NCBI GenBank assembly: GCA_002104895.1
Contig: MCFG01000310.1
Location: 20,761-84,760 of the forward strand
Length of the DNA: 64,000 nt
Origin: Anaeromyces robustus
Taxonomy: Eukaryota > Neocallimastigomycota > Neocallimastigomycetes > Neocallimastigales > Neocallimastigaceae
Reading direction: 5' to 3'
Under the pieces are notes generated by a model, which was not told where the DNA came from, did no database searches, and was given only the letters and a program-made list of their open reading frames with translations. A program made the translations under genes and the position numbers. Shown in pieces: positions 27,026 through 52,883 of this stretch (the stretch's first letter is position 1; each line of letters begins with the position of its first letter).

Positions 27026-27533
27026 AGAAATCAATTTAACTTTACTTTTATGAAATGTACACTTCAAAATAAATAAAATATATTATTATTTTTACAGTTT
27101 TTATAAATAAGATTTTATTATTTATTATTTATTTATTCATTTATTAATTAATTAAATTAATTATATAAACGCCATCTCCATCAATAATTTATATTTAATC
27201 AATATTTATAAAATAATTTAAAAAAGGCAGAAAAAAAAAATATTAATTAAAATATATATATATATATTTTTTTTTGTTTACTTGTACTAAATTGTTTAAA
27301 AAAATAAAACAAATAAATTTTTAATATATAATTTATTATAAAATTTAAAATTTTAAAATTATATCTACGGTTATAAATAACAGAAGATGTGGTATATAAA
27401 ATTAAGTAATTAAATCATTAATAATTAATTAAAAGTGTCTAAAAAAAAAAAATAAATAAATAATTTTTTTTTAATAAATTTAATAATTTTTATTATTTAT
27501 TTATTTATTTTATATCGCCATTCATTGTTCATA

Positions 27534-27573
27534 TAATTCAAATACTCTATTAATGTACGGAGTATTTGAATTA
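27534..27573. repeat. 14-bp perfect hairpin with 12-nt loop
   Basis: TAATTCAAATACTC (27534-27547) and GAGTATTTGAATTA (27560-27573) are exact reverse complements. Mixed base content makes chance pairing less likely than for the AT-only foldbacks. Confidence 0.75.
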
Positions 27574-28349
27574 CACATATCTATTAATTTATTGTAAATA
27601 TTATAAAATACAACTTTATACATAATTAATTATATTGAATATCCAAGATTTAACGATAAAAATAAATATCATGTATATATTATTATTTATAATTAAATAT
27701 ATAATAAAGGAATAAAATAATGATAGAAAATAACTAAATTTCATAAAGAGTAATTTAATGCGGATTAAAAGTATAACGTATATTATTAATCATTATTGAT
27801 ATTTTTGGTGAGATTGTTTGAAAATTTACTGAATAATGACCAAATCTGGTGGTTAACAATAGGGATTAATTTCATTTTTGAAGTTAATAAACTTCAATAA
27901 TTTAACATAATATATTAAACTTTTTTTAATTTTTTTTTGTTAGTTATTTGTATTTGTATTTTATTATTCTTTTTTTAGTAATAATAAGAATGAAAAATAA
28001 AATAAATTATTATACGCATATGTAATATAATATTATAAATAAATGAATAATAAAATTTGAATTTTATTATTATTATTATTATTATTTTTATTATTTTAAT
28101 TATTTTGTATTTTATTCCTTAAATTATAGGGTATACATTTATTTATAATTTATAATAGTTGAATATAATTTTTAAATATTTATACATAAATTCTATTCAA
28201 TTATTTTAATATATTTATATATTTTTTTATTGATATTCTAATTTATGTTATTTTTCTTTTGGTAATTTATAATACTCAATACCTTTTTTCTTAATTCTTT
28301 ATTTTTTATATAATATTTTTCATTATTATTAATACATTTATATATTTTT

Positions 28350-30245
<1,896 letters not shown>

Positions 30246-30692
30246 AATAATTATGATTATGCTTTTTTTTTTTGTTATTGTTGTTGTTGTTGTTTTAATA
30301 GATTATATTATATATTTTATATAATATTACATATATATTGAATAAATAAATAATATTTATTTGTAATAAAAAAAAATAATTAAAAACTTGAAGTAGTGAT
30401 TAAAATTTTCATTATTATTAAAAATTATTTTTTAAAAAATTATATTAATCAAAATTTTCATTATAATTAAAAAATTAAATTAAAAATAAATCTAATTAAA
30501 AAAAAGAATTTAAATTTATTTAATTTAAATATATAAAATAGTATTATCCAACAAAACAAAATTTTTTAATATTCTTGGTAATAATATATTTAGTTTTTTA
30601 CTTTTTGGATATTTTTAATTTAAAAAATTTTTTTTATAAATATAATAATTCGAAGAATGGTTTTATATTACAGTTCTTTTATTATTTTGAAA

Positions 30693-30778
<86 letters not shown>

Positions 30779-30990
30779 TTCTTATAAATAAGTAAATTAA
30801 ATTTTAAATTTTAAATTTTAAGCATGAAATTGAATTTTTGGGCCTTTAAGTATAAATAAATATATAGAAATTAATATAACATATGTTAACAGATATTAAT
30901 TAAATATGTTAAAATATATATGTAATAACAATTAAGAGATTATTGGGAAAAATAATAAAAGTGAGTCTATTTATATGTATCAGTTAAAAA
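30246..30990. other. Divergent intergenic region with (AAT)n tract
   Basis: It separates the minus-strand glycosyltransferase from the plus-strand ankyrin gene, so it must hold both promoters. An (AAT)n tract spans about 30696-30777. No defined promoter motif could be picked out of the A/T background. Confidence 0.6.
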
Positions 30991-34179
<3,189 letters not shown>

Positions 34180-34935
34180 TTAATAAATAAATAAAAAATA
34201 CTATTATAAAATATAAATATAAGATATAAGATAAAATTTGCGAAATATCATAGATAATTAATTTTTTATTTTATCTTTATTTTATTTTATTATTTTTGCT
34301 TAAACATGTATGAATTACCATATCAGAAAATATATATTTTATGAATATTTTAATATAAAAAATAATGTACAAATTTATCACTATTTATATATATAAAACA
34401 AAAAGACTAATAAAATTATAAGTACAAGACATAAATAATTTTTTTTTTGTTTTGTTTTATTTTTATTTTTTATTTTTATTTTTTATTTCAGTTTTATTTT
34501 TTATTTTTTATTTTTTATTTTTTATTTTTTTTTTTTTTTTTTTATTTTATTTTATTTTTATTTACTTTTTTTTAATTATATTATATAGTTAGATCATATA
34601 ATATAATTATATAATTTTGTTTTTAATTCTTTTTAAGTAGTTTTTTTTTTTTTTTTTTTAATATTTATTATTATTATTATTTTTTTATGAATATTTTTAA
34701 ATGATGTATATTTATGTTCATTTATATATATATAATTTCGTTATTTTCTATTTTATTAAATTAATTATTAATGATAAAGATCTATAAAGATAATATTTTT
34801 TTTTTTAATAAATATGAATAAATATAGATAAAAAATAATTACAATCACGATATTTATTTATTTATTTTTTTTTTTTTAAAAAAAAAAAAAAATTGATAAA
34901 AACTAATAAAATTAATAAATTTATTATTATTATTT
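34180..34935. other. Convergent spacer
   Basis: A/T-only DNA with T-rich runs (TTTTTA repeats at 34440-34560) between the converging ends of the ankyrin gene and the first amino-acid transporter. No gene seen. Confidence 0.65.
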
Positions 34936-36662
34936 TTAGTCTTTAAGTGAAGATATTGCACCAATAGTACCAAGAACTGATACTATGAAACAAAATGCTA
35001 ATAAGAAGTAATGGAATGGTCTATTAGCGTTTTTATACATTTTAAGGTAACTAAGAATTGGGAACATTAATGATGTTACAGAAGTTAATGCTGCACCAAT
35101 AATACCAATAACAGAATGGAATTTTGGAATGATTATAGAAGCTAAAAGTACTAAAGTAGCAATTACAGTTCTTAAACTAACAAAGAATGGTCTTGTATCA
35201 GTATTTAAAGTTGGGAATTTTGATTGAATAAATATAGTTGAAGCAACTGCAATAGGATCCATAACTAATGCAAATTTAGTAACTGGAACGATAATAATAA
35301 TCCATGATATCAAAGTACCTAAAAATTGAGTTCTACTATTTAATGTAGAATGTAAATTTTGAACAATCTTTTTTTTTTTTTTTTAAAAGAATTTTTAAAA
35401 TATGTTATTAAATATGTAACATATTTATTATTATTAATAAAAATATAACTATATAAACTTCTTTTTATATTATATTATATATTTTAAAAAATATATTCTA
35501 TATTACCTGTGGTAACGTTCCTTGACCATACATGAAGGCTCCAGTAAATCCAAACATAAGGTAGAAAATAATAATCCAAATAAAGGAAAAGTTTAAAACT
35601 GGATTATAATTCTTTCTTTTCTTTAAGGATAAATATATACTTGGTAATACTTTATAAAATAAAATTTAATAAAAAAAGAATGAGTTATATGAATTTATAA
35701 TACATATTTAATAATTAAAAAAAAAAGAGAAAAAGAAAAAGAAAAAGAAAAAAATGAAAAATGAAAAAAGGAAAAAGAAAAAAGAAAATTGAAAAAAATT
35801 ACCTGAATGACCAGAATATCCCATTAAAAATATACCTAAGATTGTACAAAAACCAAGTGTACTTTCAGGCCATAAAGTAAGTTTTTGTCTTTCAAATAAT
35901 GAACCTGGTGCATTTGGAGTATTTAATCCATTAAAAACTAAAATAACAAATAAAGCAAACATTGATAATAAACCAACCAAAGAAACCCATGATAAAGTAA
36001 CTAATTTTTTAATCCATGTTAATGAAACACAACTAGTATAAGCAATTAATAAACAAATATATGGTGAAACAGATGGGAATACTAAATGAAGAGTATCTTT
36101 GACCAAAATAAGATTAGCCATCATTGAAAAGAAAAGATCACAAATAAAGAATGAGGAAATTACAGTACAACCAGTCTTTCCAAATAATTTTAAACCCATA
36201 ACAGCAAGTGAATTTATTGAATTATCTTTTTTAATACATTTACCAATAAGACTAGCGGTATATTTAGCTGTAAAACCCAATACAAATAAGAAGAAAACAG
36301 AAGGTATAGTTCCACCAATTTTAAAACAGTATGGAATTGACATAATACCTAAACCAGCTATTATATAATAATATATTATAAATATATATAAGTAATTATT
36401 ATATTCTTCAATGAAAAAGGTATTTTATTTTTTAATTTTAAATGTTTAACTTTTATACGTATATGTACTTACCTAAAAGATTTATCATATTAAAAGATGC
36501 TTGAGAAGCAGTACATCCATCTTCATTTTCAATTTCTTCACTATCTATTACAGATATATCTCCTACTCCATCAATTGCTGAATAAGATATTGAATCATAA
36601 TTAACTCCATTAGAAGTTTTATCATTGAAAGAATTAGCAATAAGTGGTTGTTCTTCAGACAT
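34936..36662 (-). CDS. AAAP-family amino-acid transporter (copy 1)
   Basis: Four exons: 36473-36662, 35803-36357, 35507-35649 and 34936-35367, giving 439 residues. After a polar acidic N-terminus (MSEEQPLIANS), the chain enters AGLGIMSIPYCFKIGG, the first-helix signature of the amino acid/auxin permease (AAAP, Aa_trans) family. About 11 membrane helices follow, with PKFHSVIGIIGA near the C-terminus. The best-known fungal relatives are the AVT vacuolar exporters/importers. It should move neutral or cationic amino acids coupled to H+ on the vacuole or plasma membrane. The exact substrate cannot be read from sequence. Introns are 115-153 nt with canonical ends. A tandem paralogue lies about 2 kb upstream. 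Confidence 0.88.
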
Positions 36663-38572
36663 GATTATTATAAATTGTATATTATTTCTTTTAACTTTTT
36701 AAGTATTTATTTATTGATATATTTTAATATAAATGCTATTTATATGCTAATTTGTTATTTTAGTTATATTAATTTTAATTATAATTATATTTTATTATAT
36801 TTTATTTTATTATATTAATAATTCATTTTTTTTTTTTTTCTTTTATTATATATATATTTTTATATTAATTTAACTATTTTATTATTAATAATTAAATAAT
36901 ATATAAATTATTCAAATAAAATTTTATTCTTTTTTATTTTTAATAATTTATTATTAAATAAAAAAAGGTTATTTTATTTTATATTACCCTTTTTTATTCA
37001 ACTAATACTATTAATAATTAATATTTTTTGTATTTTAAAAATATATATATAAAAAAAAAAAGAAATAATTTTTTTTTTAAAAAAATTTATTGTTTATATT
37101 TAAAATTTTATATAGAAGTTTTTTTAATAATTCTTTGGTGTATTGTTAACAAATTTGGAAAAATAATTATATTAAATCAATCTATTAAAAAAAAAAAAAA
37201 AAAAGATTATAGATTTTAATATATTTTTGTATATTTTGTATTATTAATATTATTTATAGATAAATAAATGAATGAATAAATTATTTAATAAATAAAATAA
37301 ATAAAAAAGGGTTTAAGAATATAATTTATCCAATCATGTTTAAAATTTTTCAACATTTTTATTTCTTCAATATTAATAAATATTTATTAATGAATATCGA
37401 ATAATCAGTTTAATAAATAATAATGAATATTTTTTTAAATATCAGTTAAATAATAATAGTTAATTTTGGTTTATCATTAACGAATAAAATTAAAAATAAA
37501 ATATTTAATTAGTGTAACCAAAAATAATAAAATATAATATTTATAAATATATATATAAATAATATAAAAAAAAGGAAAAATGAAAAATAACAAAACTAAA
37601 AAGAAAAATCTTTGGTTCATAATACTTTGTAATTTGACTTTTACCAATTTTATATTATTAAATATTATAATTTGTTAGGCATTTTAATATTATATTTATG
37701 TTTATATTTATAATTATATTTATATTTATACTTTTATGTTTATATATATGTATTGAATTTAAAATTTTCTTTACATTTTAGGTGTATTAGATGTTTTTAT
37801 TTTTTTAGGTCAATTAGACTTGTATATAAATTTTACAATTATTAAGTATGACAAATTTATTTTTAATTAAATTTTTTTTATTTTAAATTTTAATGAAATA
37901 TAAGAAATATAATAATAATTAATGAAATATAATAATAATTAACTAAATAATTAATAACTTAAAGAACTTTTGTTTTTTATTCATTTTATAGTAGTATGTA
38001 GTATTTATTTAAATAAAATATTACCTTTATTACTGATTATATTATATATATAAAGATAAAGGGGTATATAATATTATAATATTATTCAAAATTATTAACT
38101 AAATAATAATTACTAATAAAATAATAAGGTATAAAATAACATTTTTTTATTAATTTTTTCATTATTTGTTAGTTATTAACTAAATTATATATAGAAAAAT
38201 TATTTTTTTAAGGTAAACATATTTTTATATTAAATACTGGTTAAATAGTTAGTATTATGTTATTAATTTAATTTCATTTAGTAGGATTATTGGGGAGAAA
38301 ATAAACCCAATGAATTTTGTTTGTTGATTAAATCATATTATAACAATAATTTTTCAAAAAAAAAAAAGGCTTTTTTTTTCTCTTTTTTAATATGTATAAA
38401 AAAATATTTGATGAATATATATTCAATAAATAAAAAAATATATATATAAATAAATAAATTATTGCAGAAGAAAAAAGTAAAAATCTAGGATATTAATTTC
38501 TATTTTCTTTAAACTTTATTTATTTATTAATAACATAATTTTTATTTTTTTTATATTTATATAAAAAAATAT

Positions 38573-38616
<44 letters not shown>

Positions 38617-38725
38617 AATAAAAAAAACTTTACTTTATATGAATTTAAAATATAATTAATGTATAAAAATTATTTTAGATATATATATTAAAATAATGTC
38701 TGCTTTTCCCCCTCTATTTCATAAC
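36663..38725. other. AT-rich spacer between transporter paralogues
   Basis: About 2 kb, including a T-run at about 38577-38610. It contains the promoter of copy 1 and the 3' flank of copy 2. Nothing else was recognised. Confidence 0.6.
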
Positions 38726-40908
<2,183 letters not shown>

Positions 40909-43449
40909 TTTTTTTCTTTTTGTTTTTAATATATTATTAGTCTTTTATTTATAGTTTCCTTTTCTTTTTGTCTTTTCTTTTTTCTTTTCTTTTCTTTTTT
41001 CTTTTTTTAATTAAATTTTCTTTTCAATCTGAAATGAAATGAGATGATTTTTAATTGAAATTTAAATTTTAAATAATATTAACAAATATTATTATAATTT
41101 ATATAATTTTAATTAAATATAATAATTCCTAATAGGGCATAGCTTAAAGTTTAAATGACTTTCATAAATATTTTTTTTAAAAATATAACTACTTTAGTTA
41201 TTCTTTTAGGTGTTCGGTAAGGAATATTTATTATAATAACTAAATTATTATAATATAAAAGAAAAATTTTTTAAAGAAAATAATTTTTCTATTTTATCTA
41301 AAAAATAGTATTATAAATTTTACTCCTTAATTATTAATAACTTTTTAATTAAAATGATTAAAATAAAGGAGATTTTTAAAATTTTACTGCTTTTAATTAA
41401 TTGCTTAAATTATATTAAATAAAATTCAAGAGAAATATTAGAAAAGATAGTATGACTATGACTTTAACATGATTAATTTAAATATTTATAATACTAATAA
41501 ATTTTAATTAATAATACTTTTTTTTTTTTAAATTTTTATATTAATTTAAAACTTTAATTAATAAAATTTATACAATTATAATTTAATATATTTGATTGAA
41601 TATTGTAATAATATATTATTTAATTTAAATAAATAAAACAACAAAATAAACATTTTTAAATAATAAGCTTAATTATTTAATTAATTATTATATTTATTAA
41701 ATATATTACATTATATTATATTATATATATGGCTATTTAAATTCTAAATAGATTTTAATATATATTATTCCAGAAAATTTTGAATAATCCAATAAATTTA
41801 AAAAAAACACATTTTATCATTCTGCTAAAAGTTCTTCATAATTATCTTGATATATAATAAAATAATGTATAATAATTAATAATGATTAATGATAATGAAT
41901 CATAATAATATAAATAATAAATATAGACAAATATTACTATTGAAATTAATTTATATATAAGAATTATGGAATTAATTATTAAAACATTTAAATATTAATA
42001 TATCTAATTTATATTTTCAAAGAAAAAAAAAAGGTATATATATTTAAATAATTTATTTTAATTATATAAATTATATACTCTTTATATATAAATTCACATC
42101 TTCTTATATTCTTCAACTCATAATTTATTAATGCTTTCTTATTTGATTATAAATTATTAATATTTTATAAGATTTTATATATATATATGTTGAATTCAAA
42201 TTTCAAAAATCTGAGAAAAAAACAACTTGCAATATGGAAGCCTCGGTCAATTTTTTATCCCTTAGCTAACCATTTTTGCTTTCTAAGCCAGTTTTTCAAG
42301 AAACTGAAAAAATCAATCTATGTCAGAATTTTATATATATATATATTTATTAAAATTAAATAAAATGAAAAAAATTAAAAGCTTTTTTTTTTTGTATACA
42401 TATAATTCTTAATACAATGTAGAATAATTTTTTTTTTCTTTGTGATGACGTCTTTTTTTTTTACAAATTTTTATATCATTTTTGATAAAGATATATTTAT
42501 TATATATATATATAGTAGAATATATTATATATAATTTATCCTAATTGATATATTTTAATAGTCATAATATATTTTAATATTTTAATTATCCCTTTCCTTT
42601 TTTTATTTTTTATTTTATATTATAATATTTTTTTTATTTATTTGATATGTAATTATAATATAATCAAATATTATTATTATATTCAAAAAAATATTGTTTA
42701 TAATAACAAAACTAAGAGAAAAAATAAAAACTTTTTATTTTTTTATTGTTATTTTAAAATTTTATTTTTAAATTTAGAGTTTTATCAAAATTATTATATA
42801 TCAATTACTATTATATTTTATTATATTTATATAATATTAACTTTTTATATTATTTATGAACTAAAAAATTATTTATTTTTAAATTTTATCTAAAAACTTT
42901 TTTTTTTTTACCTAATTATAAAAAAATGAAAAAATAAAATATGAAAATGGAAAATTAAAAAACAAAAAAAAAAAAAAAAATACATTATAAAGTTTTCAAT
43001 ATTTATTAAAATCAATTCATATATTATAATTGATTATATATTTATGAGATTATGAATAAAAATATATATATATTTATTATTACTTTTATATATATATATT
43101 TGTTTTTTTTTTTTTTAACTTTTTATCATTTTAGATTAAAATTTTTCAGTATTATACATTAATATTTTGGTATATACAATACTTTATATTTATAAGAAAA
43201 TGATGTTTGAAAATATGTATAATCAATATTGATAACTGTACTATATTATTTTATTATTTATAAAAAATCAGTAAAAAAACTATATATTATACAACGGATT
43301 TAAATATGAAAAAATTTTCATAATGTTTAAAAACTAAAATATAATAAAAAAATTATAACATTTTAATTTCTTTCTTTTTATTATAATTGAACATTATTTT
43401 TTTTTTTTTGATAAATATAATTTTATTACATATTATATTACTATAAATA
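40909..43449. other. Divergent AT-rich intergenic region
   Basis: About 2.5 kb that includes the start regions of the minus-strand transporter and the plus-strand giant ankyrin gene. A short patch at 42202-42330 has richer base content: it contains an 18-bp imperfect palindrome at 42289-42306 and a minus-strand reading LRDKKLTEASILQVV flanked by stops. It is not recognised. Everything else looks non-coding. Confidence 0.55.
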
Positions 43450-49226
<5,777 letters not shown>

Positions 49227-49914
49227 TTAGATATAAATAGAATATATATTCATTATTATAAAAAAAAAATTTTTTTAATATTATTATTTATATAAAAAAT
49301 GATAATACTCATTCAATAGAAAGAGATAAAAACAGTAATTTTAATGGAGATGATAATAAGAATTATGAAATAATACATAAAAGAAAGAATTTATTATTAT
49401 TACTATTATCAATAATATATTTTATATTTAATTCTTATTATTTTTGTTTTATTATTTTTTAATATTTTTTTTATTCTTTTTATTATCATTTTGTATAAAG
49501 ATTTTTTATTGTGTAACTATTTACTATCATATTTTTTGTAAATATTTTATGTATATATACCCAATAATCTAAATATAATTTTTTTTTTCCTATCTTGTAT
49601 AGATAAAAATTTTTAATCAATTATTAAATTTATTCCAATTCAAATTAATAAATCAAAAAAAAAAAAAAAGAAAAATTAAATATTAATTTCATAAATTATA
49701 AATAAAAAAAAAAAAAAAAAAAAAAACTAATAGTAAAAAAAAAAAAATAAAACAAATTAAAAATAAAATTTATAAAACACATAATAAAATAAAACAAAAT
49801 AAAAATAAACTTTTTATAATAATAATTAATAGTATTTAAATTTCATAATTCATTTATTTTGATATTAATAAAAAAATTCATTTAAAATTATATATATTAA
49901 AACAAAATAAAACA
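49227..49914 (+). other. Spacer with a short coding-like frame
   Basis: Mostly A/T. A plus-strand frame at about 49297-49461 reads a polar stretch (SIERDKNSNFNGDDNKNYE) and then about 20 hydrophobic residues before a stop. It lacks an ATG and a clear acceptor site. It could be a lost third exon or membrane tail of the ankyrin gene, or chance. The rest is the promoter region of the dehydrogenase gene. Confidence 0.35.
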
Positions 49915-50877
49915 ATGAGTAAAATGAATATTATTATTACTGATGCTTCTACTGTTCTTTGTAATAATGACATATCATTAGATGTATTTAAGCAATATGG
50001 TAATTTAACTTTAATTGATTATACTGAACCTTCAAAAGTTGCTGAGACTATTAAAGATGCTGATATTGTATTGTGTAATAAGACTCCTTTAACTGCTGAA
50101 AATATGAAAGATGCTAAAAAATTAAAATTTGTTGGCATTTTAGCTACAGGGTATAATAATATAGATATTGAATATGCCAAAGCTCATGGAATTACTGTAT
50201 GTAATGCTGGAGGATATTCAACAAATTCTGTAGCTCAACATACTTTTGCACTTTTATTAGAATTAATTAATAAAATATCTATATACAATAAGGAAGTTAA
50301 TGAAGGAAGATGGATAAACAACAAAATTTTCACATTTTTCGATCATGAAATTATTGAATTAAGTAGTAAAACTATGGGTTTAGTTGGTTGTGGAAACATT
50401 GGTATTAATGTTGCCAAAATTGCAAATGCTTTTAATATGAAAGTTCTTGTTTATACAAGAAGTGGAGGTAAGGATACTGATATGGTTAAATATGTTGATT
50501 TTGACACTCTTTTAAAAGAATCAGATATTGTTTCCTTACATTGTCCACTTAATGAACAATCTAAGAATTTATTTAATGATGAAACATTTGCTAAAATGAA
50601 AGATGGTGCCTTCTTTATTAATACTGCTAGAGGACCAATAGTTGATGAATTGGCTTTAAAGAATGCTTTAGAATCAGGAAAATTAAAAGGCGCAGGTATT
50701 GATGTTCTTGAAATTGAACCAATGAAGAAGGATTCTCCATTATTAAATGTTAAAAATTTAATTATTACACCACATGTTGCTTGGGCTCCAAAAGAAACTA
50801 GACAACGTTTAGTTGATCTTGTTGCTGATAATGTAAAATGTTATTTAGAAGGAAAGCCTCAAAATGTTATTGTTTAG
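49915..50877 (+). CDS. D-2-hydroxyacid dehydrogenase (glycerate/hydroxypyruvate reductase-like)
   Basis: An intronless gene of 320 residues, the usual length for the family. It interconverts a 2-keto acid (hydroxypyruvate, glyoxylate or pyruvate class) and the D-2-hydroxy acid. The nucleotide-binding GLVGCGNIG spans residues 155-163. The catalytic set is Arg239 (NTARGPIVDE), Glu268 (EIEP) and His287 (TPHVAW). KTPLTAE, GILATGYNNID and the ending GKPQNVIV closely resemble clostridial and other anaerobic bacterial enzymes. Lack of introns among spliced neighbours supports horizontal transfer from gut bacteria, an inference needing a tree. At the end of the second Rossmann strand the usual Asp is replaced (VLVYTRSG), which suggests NADP(H) rather than NAD(H) use. 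Probably cytosolic; no targeting signal is visible. Confidence 0.92.
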   Translation: MSKMNIIITDASTVLCNNDISLDVFKQYGNLTLIDYTEPSKVAETIKDADIVLCNKTPLTAENMKDAKKLKFVGILATGYNNIDIEYAKAHGITVCNAGGYSTNSVAQHTFALLLELINKISIYNKEVNEGRWINNKIFTFFDHEIIELSSKTMGLVGCGNIGINVAKIANAFNMKVLVYTRSGGKDTDMVKYVDFDTLLKESDIVSLHCPLNEQSKNLFNDETFAKMKDGAFFINTARGPIVDELALKNALESGKLKGAGIDVLEIEPMKKDSPLLNVKNLIITPHVAWAPKETRQRLVDLVADNVKCYLEGKPQNVIV

Positions 50878-51614
50878 AAATTTTTTATTTAATGAATATT
50901 AAATTTTTAAATTTAAAATCATATATTTATAATTTAAAAATGATTAGTTAAAAAAAATTTTCTTATAATTATTCTATATTTTTTTAAATAAACATTATAT
51001 TAACTGAAAAAAACAATTTAAAATTATAAAAAGCTTAAAAATAATTGCAAACTTATTATGAAACAAAATAAAACAAAAAAAAAATGAAATTAAATAATAA
51101 TAATAAAAAAAAATAGAATGAAAGTCATGACAAAAACTTTTAAATCAATATATTAAAGCATATAAAATACAATTAATAATAATGATAATAATAAGATTCA
51201 TTGTTATTATTAAAAAAGAAATTAAATATATAAAAGAATATTAATAATTAATTATTTATATTATAATTGTTATTGTTTATATTATTATGAAGTATTATTT
51301 AATTTAAAAAAAAAATTATATAATATTGTTTATATATATATATATATTTAAAAATAATTTAGAAATATTGGAAAAGAATATAAATTTCTATTAATGAGAG
51401 ATAAAGGATTATTTAAATAATTAAATCAGTTAAACTTTCTTTAGATTTTAAACTTTAGTATTCTAATTAATTAATAATCATATATGCATACTTCAAAGCA
51501 TGAGATGTTTTTTTCCATCATAGTTATTCAAATCCTGAAGTAATTATTTGACGAAAAAATATATGTATATTAGTATTCATTTATTTGTAGATACAATGAA
51601 AGTGCATTTTCTAA
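50878..51614. other. AT-rich spacer
   Basis: 3' flank of the dehydrogenase and of the decayed gene. The stretch at about 51480-51560 has slightly richer base content and may be further remains of that gene, but gives no clear frame. Confidence 0.5.
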
Positions 51615-52340
51615 CTATATATTTCCATTTATATATTTAATATTAATAAAAAAAAAAATACTTTTCATTGGAGCTGTCATGAAGTACGTACTTCCTAAGA
51701 AATATATTACTGATAGGATAATAAGCATGAAGTCCATCATTTCTTCTACTTCAAATACTTCAAGATCTAATTCTTTAAGTTTTTTCAAGGTTTGTTCATT
51801 AGAATTTTTAAGAATAGCATCAATAAATGTACTTAATTGATCTATATAACAATATATATATATATGTGTGTTAATGTAATAATATAAAATTATATAAATC
51901 ATTTTAAAATATCGGTTACCTGCTGGAACCTTTTTTATATCATCATAATAAAGACCAACATATTTCACTTAATTTTGGCTTCATTTTTTTTTTTTTCTAA
52001 TTCTATAAATGATTTACCACTATTTTTATAGGATCCTTTTTTTTTTAATTTAAGTATATTAAATAATTAATAACTATATTGTTTTTAGATATGTTGTATT
52101 ATATTTTATATTAATTTATTATATATATATTCAAATCATATACTGAGACCTTACTCTAGTAGTATTATTAAATAATTAAATAGAAAATAACCTATAATAG
52201 CAGCAATAACGAAAATATCTCTTGTACTTTTAATTGGCTGTTTTATTAACAAGATAAAATGTTTGGAAATGAGAATTAAACATATATACTTTTTTGTTCA
52301 ACTTCGCCACCGATTATTAATAGAAATTATTTGCATATAT
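51615..52340 (-). pseudogene. Decayed multi-exon gene of unknown family
   Basis: Several minus-strand pieces look coding and are bounded by splice-like signals. One around 52190-52260 reads KQPIKSTRDIFVIAAII and ends at a GT donor. One at about 51960-52032 opens after an AG with GSYKNSGKSFIELEKK. Then, in another frame, comes KYVGLYYDDIKKVPA up to a GTAACC donor at about 51920. Last comes QLSTFIDAILKNSNEQ through DLEVFEVEEMMDF at about 51690-51842. A frame change separates the middle pieces, no good start is found, and the final frame runs into T-rich DNA. Read together they suggest a dead gene. No family was recognised. Confidence 0.45.
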
Positions 52341-52623
52341 TATTATGTATTTGATGTAAAGTTATTTTATATATACTTTATAAAATACAAAAAAAGAACA
52401 CATTTGTTATTGGCTAAATTAAAAAATTAATATAAACTTTTTAATATTATTTTATTATATTAAACTTTATTTAATAAAAGATAATCATACATTATCATTA
52501 TGTAATAATATCGTTATTATTATAATGTATTATTTATATTAATTAAAAGTATTTTATATTTAGATGGTTGATTTTGGAAGATATAAGGAATAAAGTATTA
52601 AAAAAATATTTATAATCAAAAAT

Positions 52624-52673
<50 letters not shown>

Positions 52674-52883
52674 ATATATATATATACAAATAGAGCTATT
52701 TATAATTTATTATATATATATTATTTAAATATATATTTATGTTTATATAATTATATTATTTAAATATATATTTATGTTTATATAATTATAATTATATTAA
52801 TTTAATATTTCTTTATTAAATTTTTATTAATATATATTATTATCTAATCTTAATATAATATGTTAATAGAAAAAAGCAAAATG
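52341..52883. other. AT-rich spacer with a 45-base poly-A run
   Basis: It contains an A run at about 52624-52668 and a duplicated 34-bp AT motif near 52720-52785. No gene. Confidence 0.7.

Larger units (their letters stand above)
21597..28213. other. 6.6-kb AT-rich intergenic spacer
   Basis: The longest gene-free stretch in the window. It holds T tracts, three tandem-repeat blocks, two hairpins and one short coding-like fragment (listed separately). Patches of slightly higher complexity at 24700-25000 and 27720-27900 gave no recognisable protein or RNA. Confidence 0.6.

Noticed and set aside
26825-27067. Minus-strand frame of Ile/Tyr/Leu/Phe repeats
   Set aside because: It is the (AAAT)n tract read as protein; there is no other coding signal.
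27780-27910. Short minus-strand frame starting MKLIPIVNHQIW
   Set aside because: About 30 codons with no family match, no splice context and no conservation evidence; not supported as a gene.
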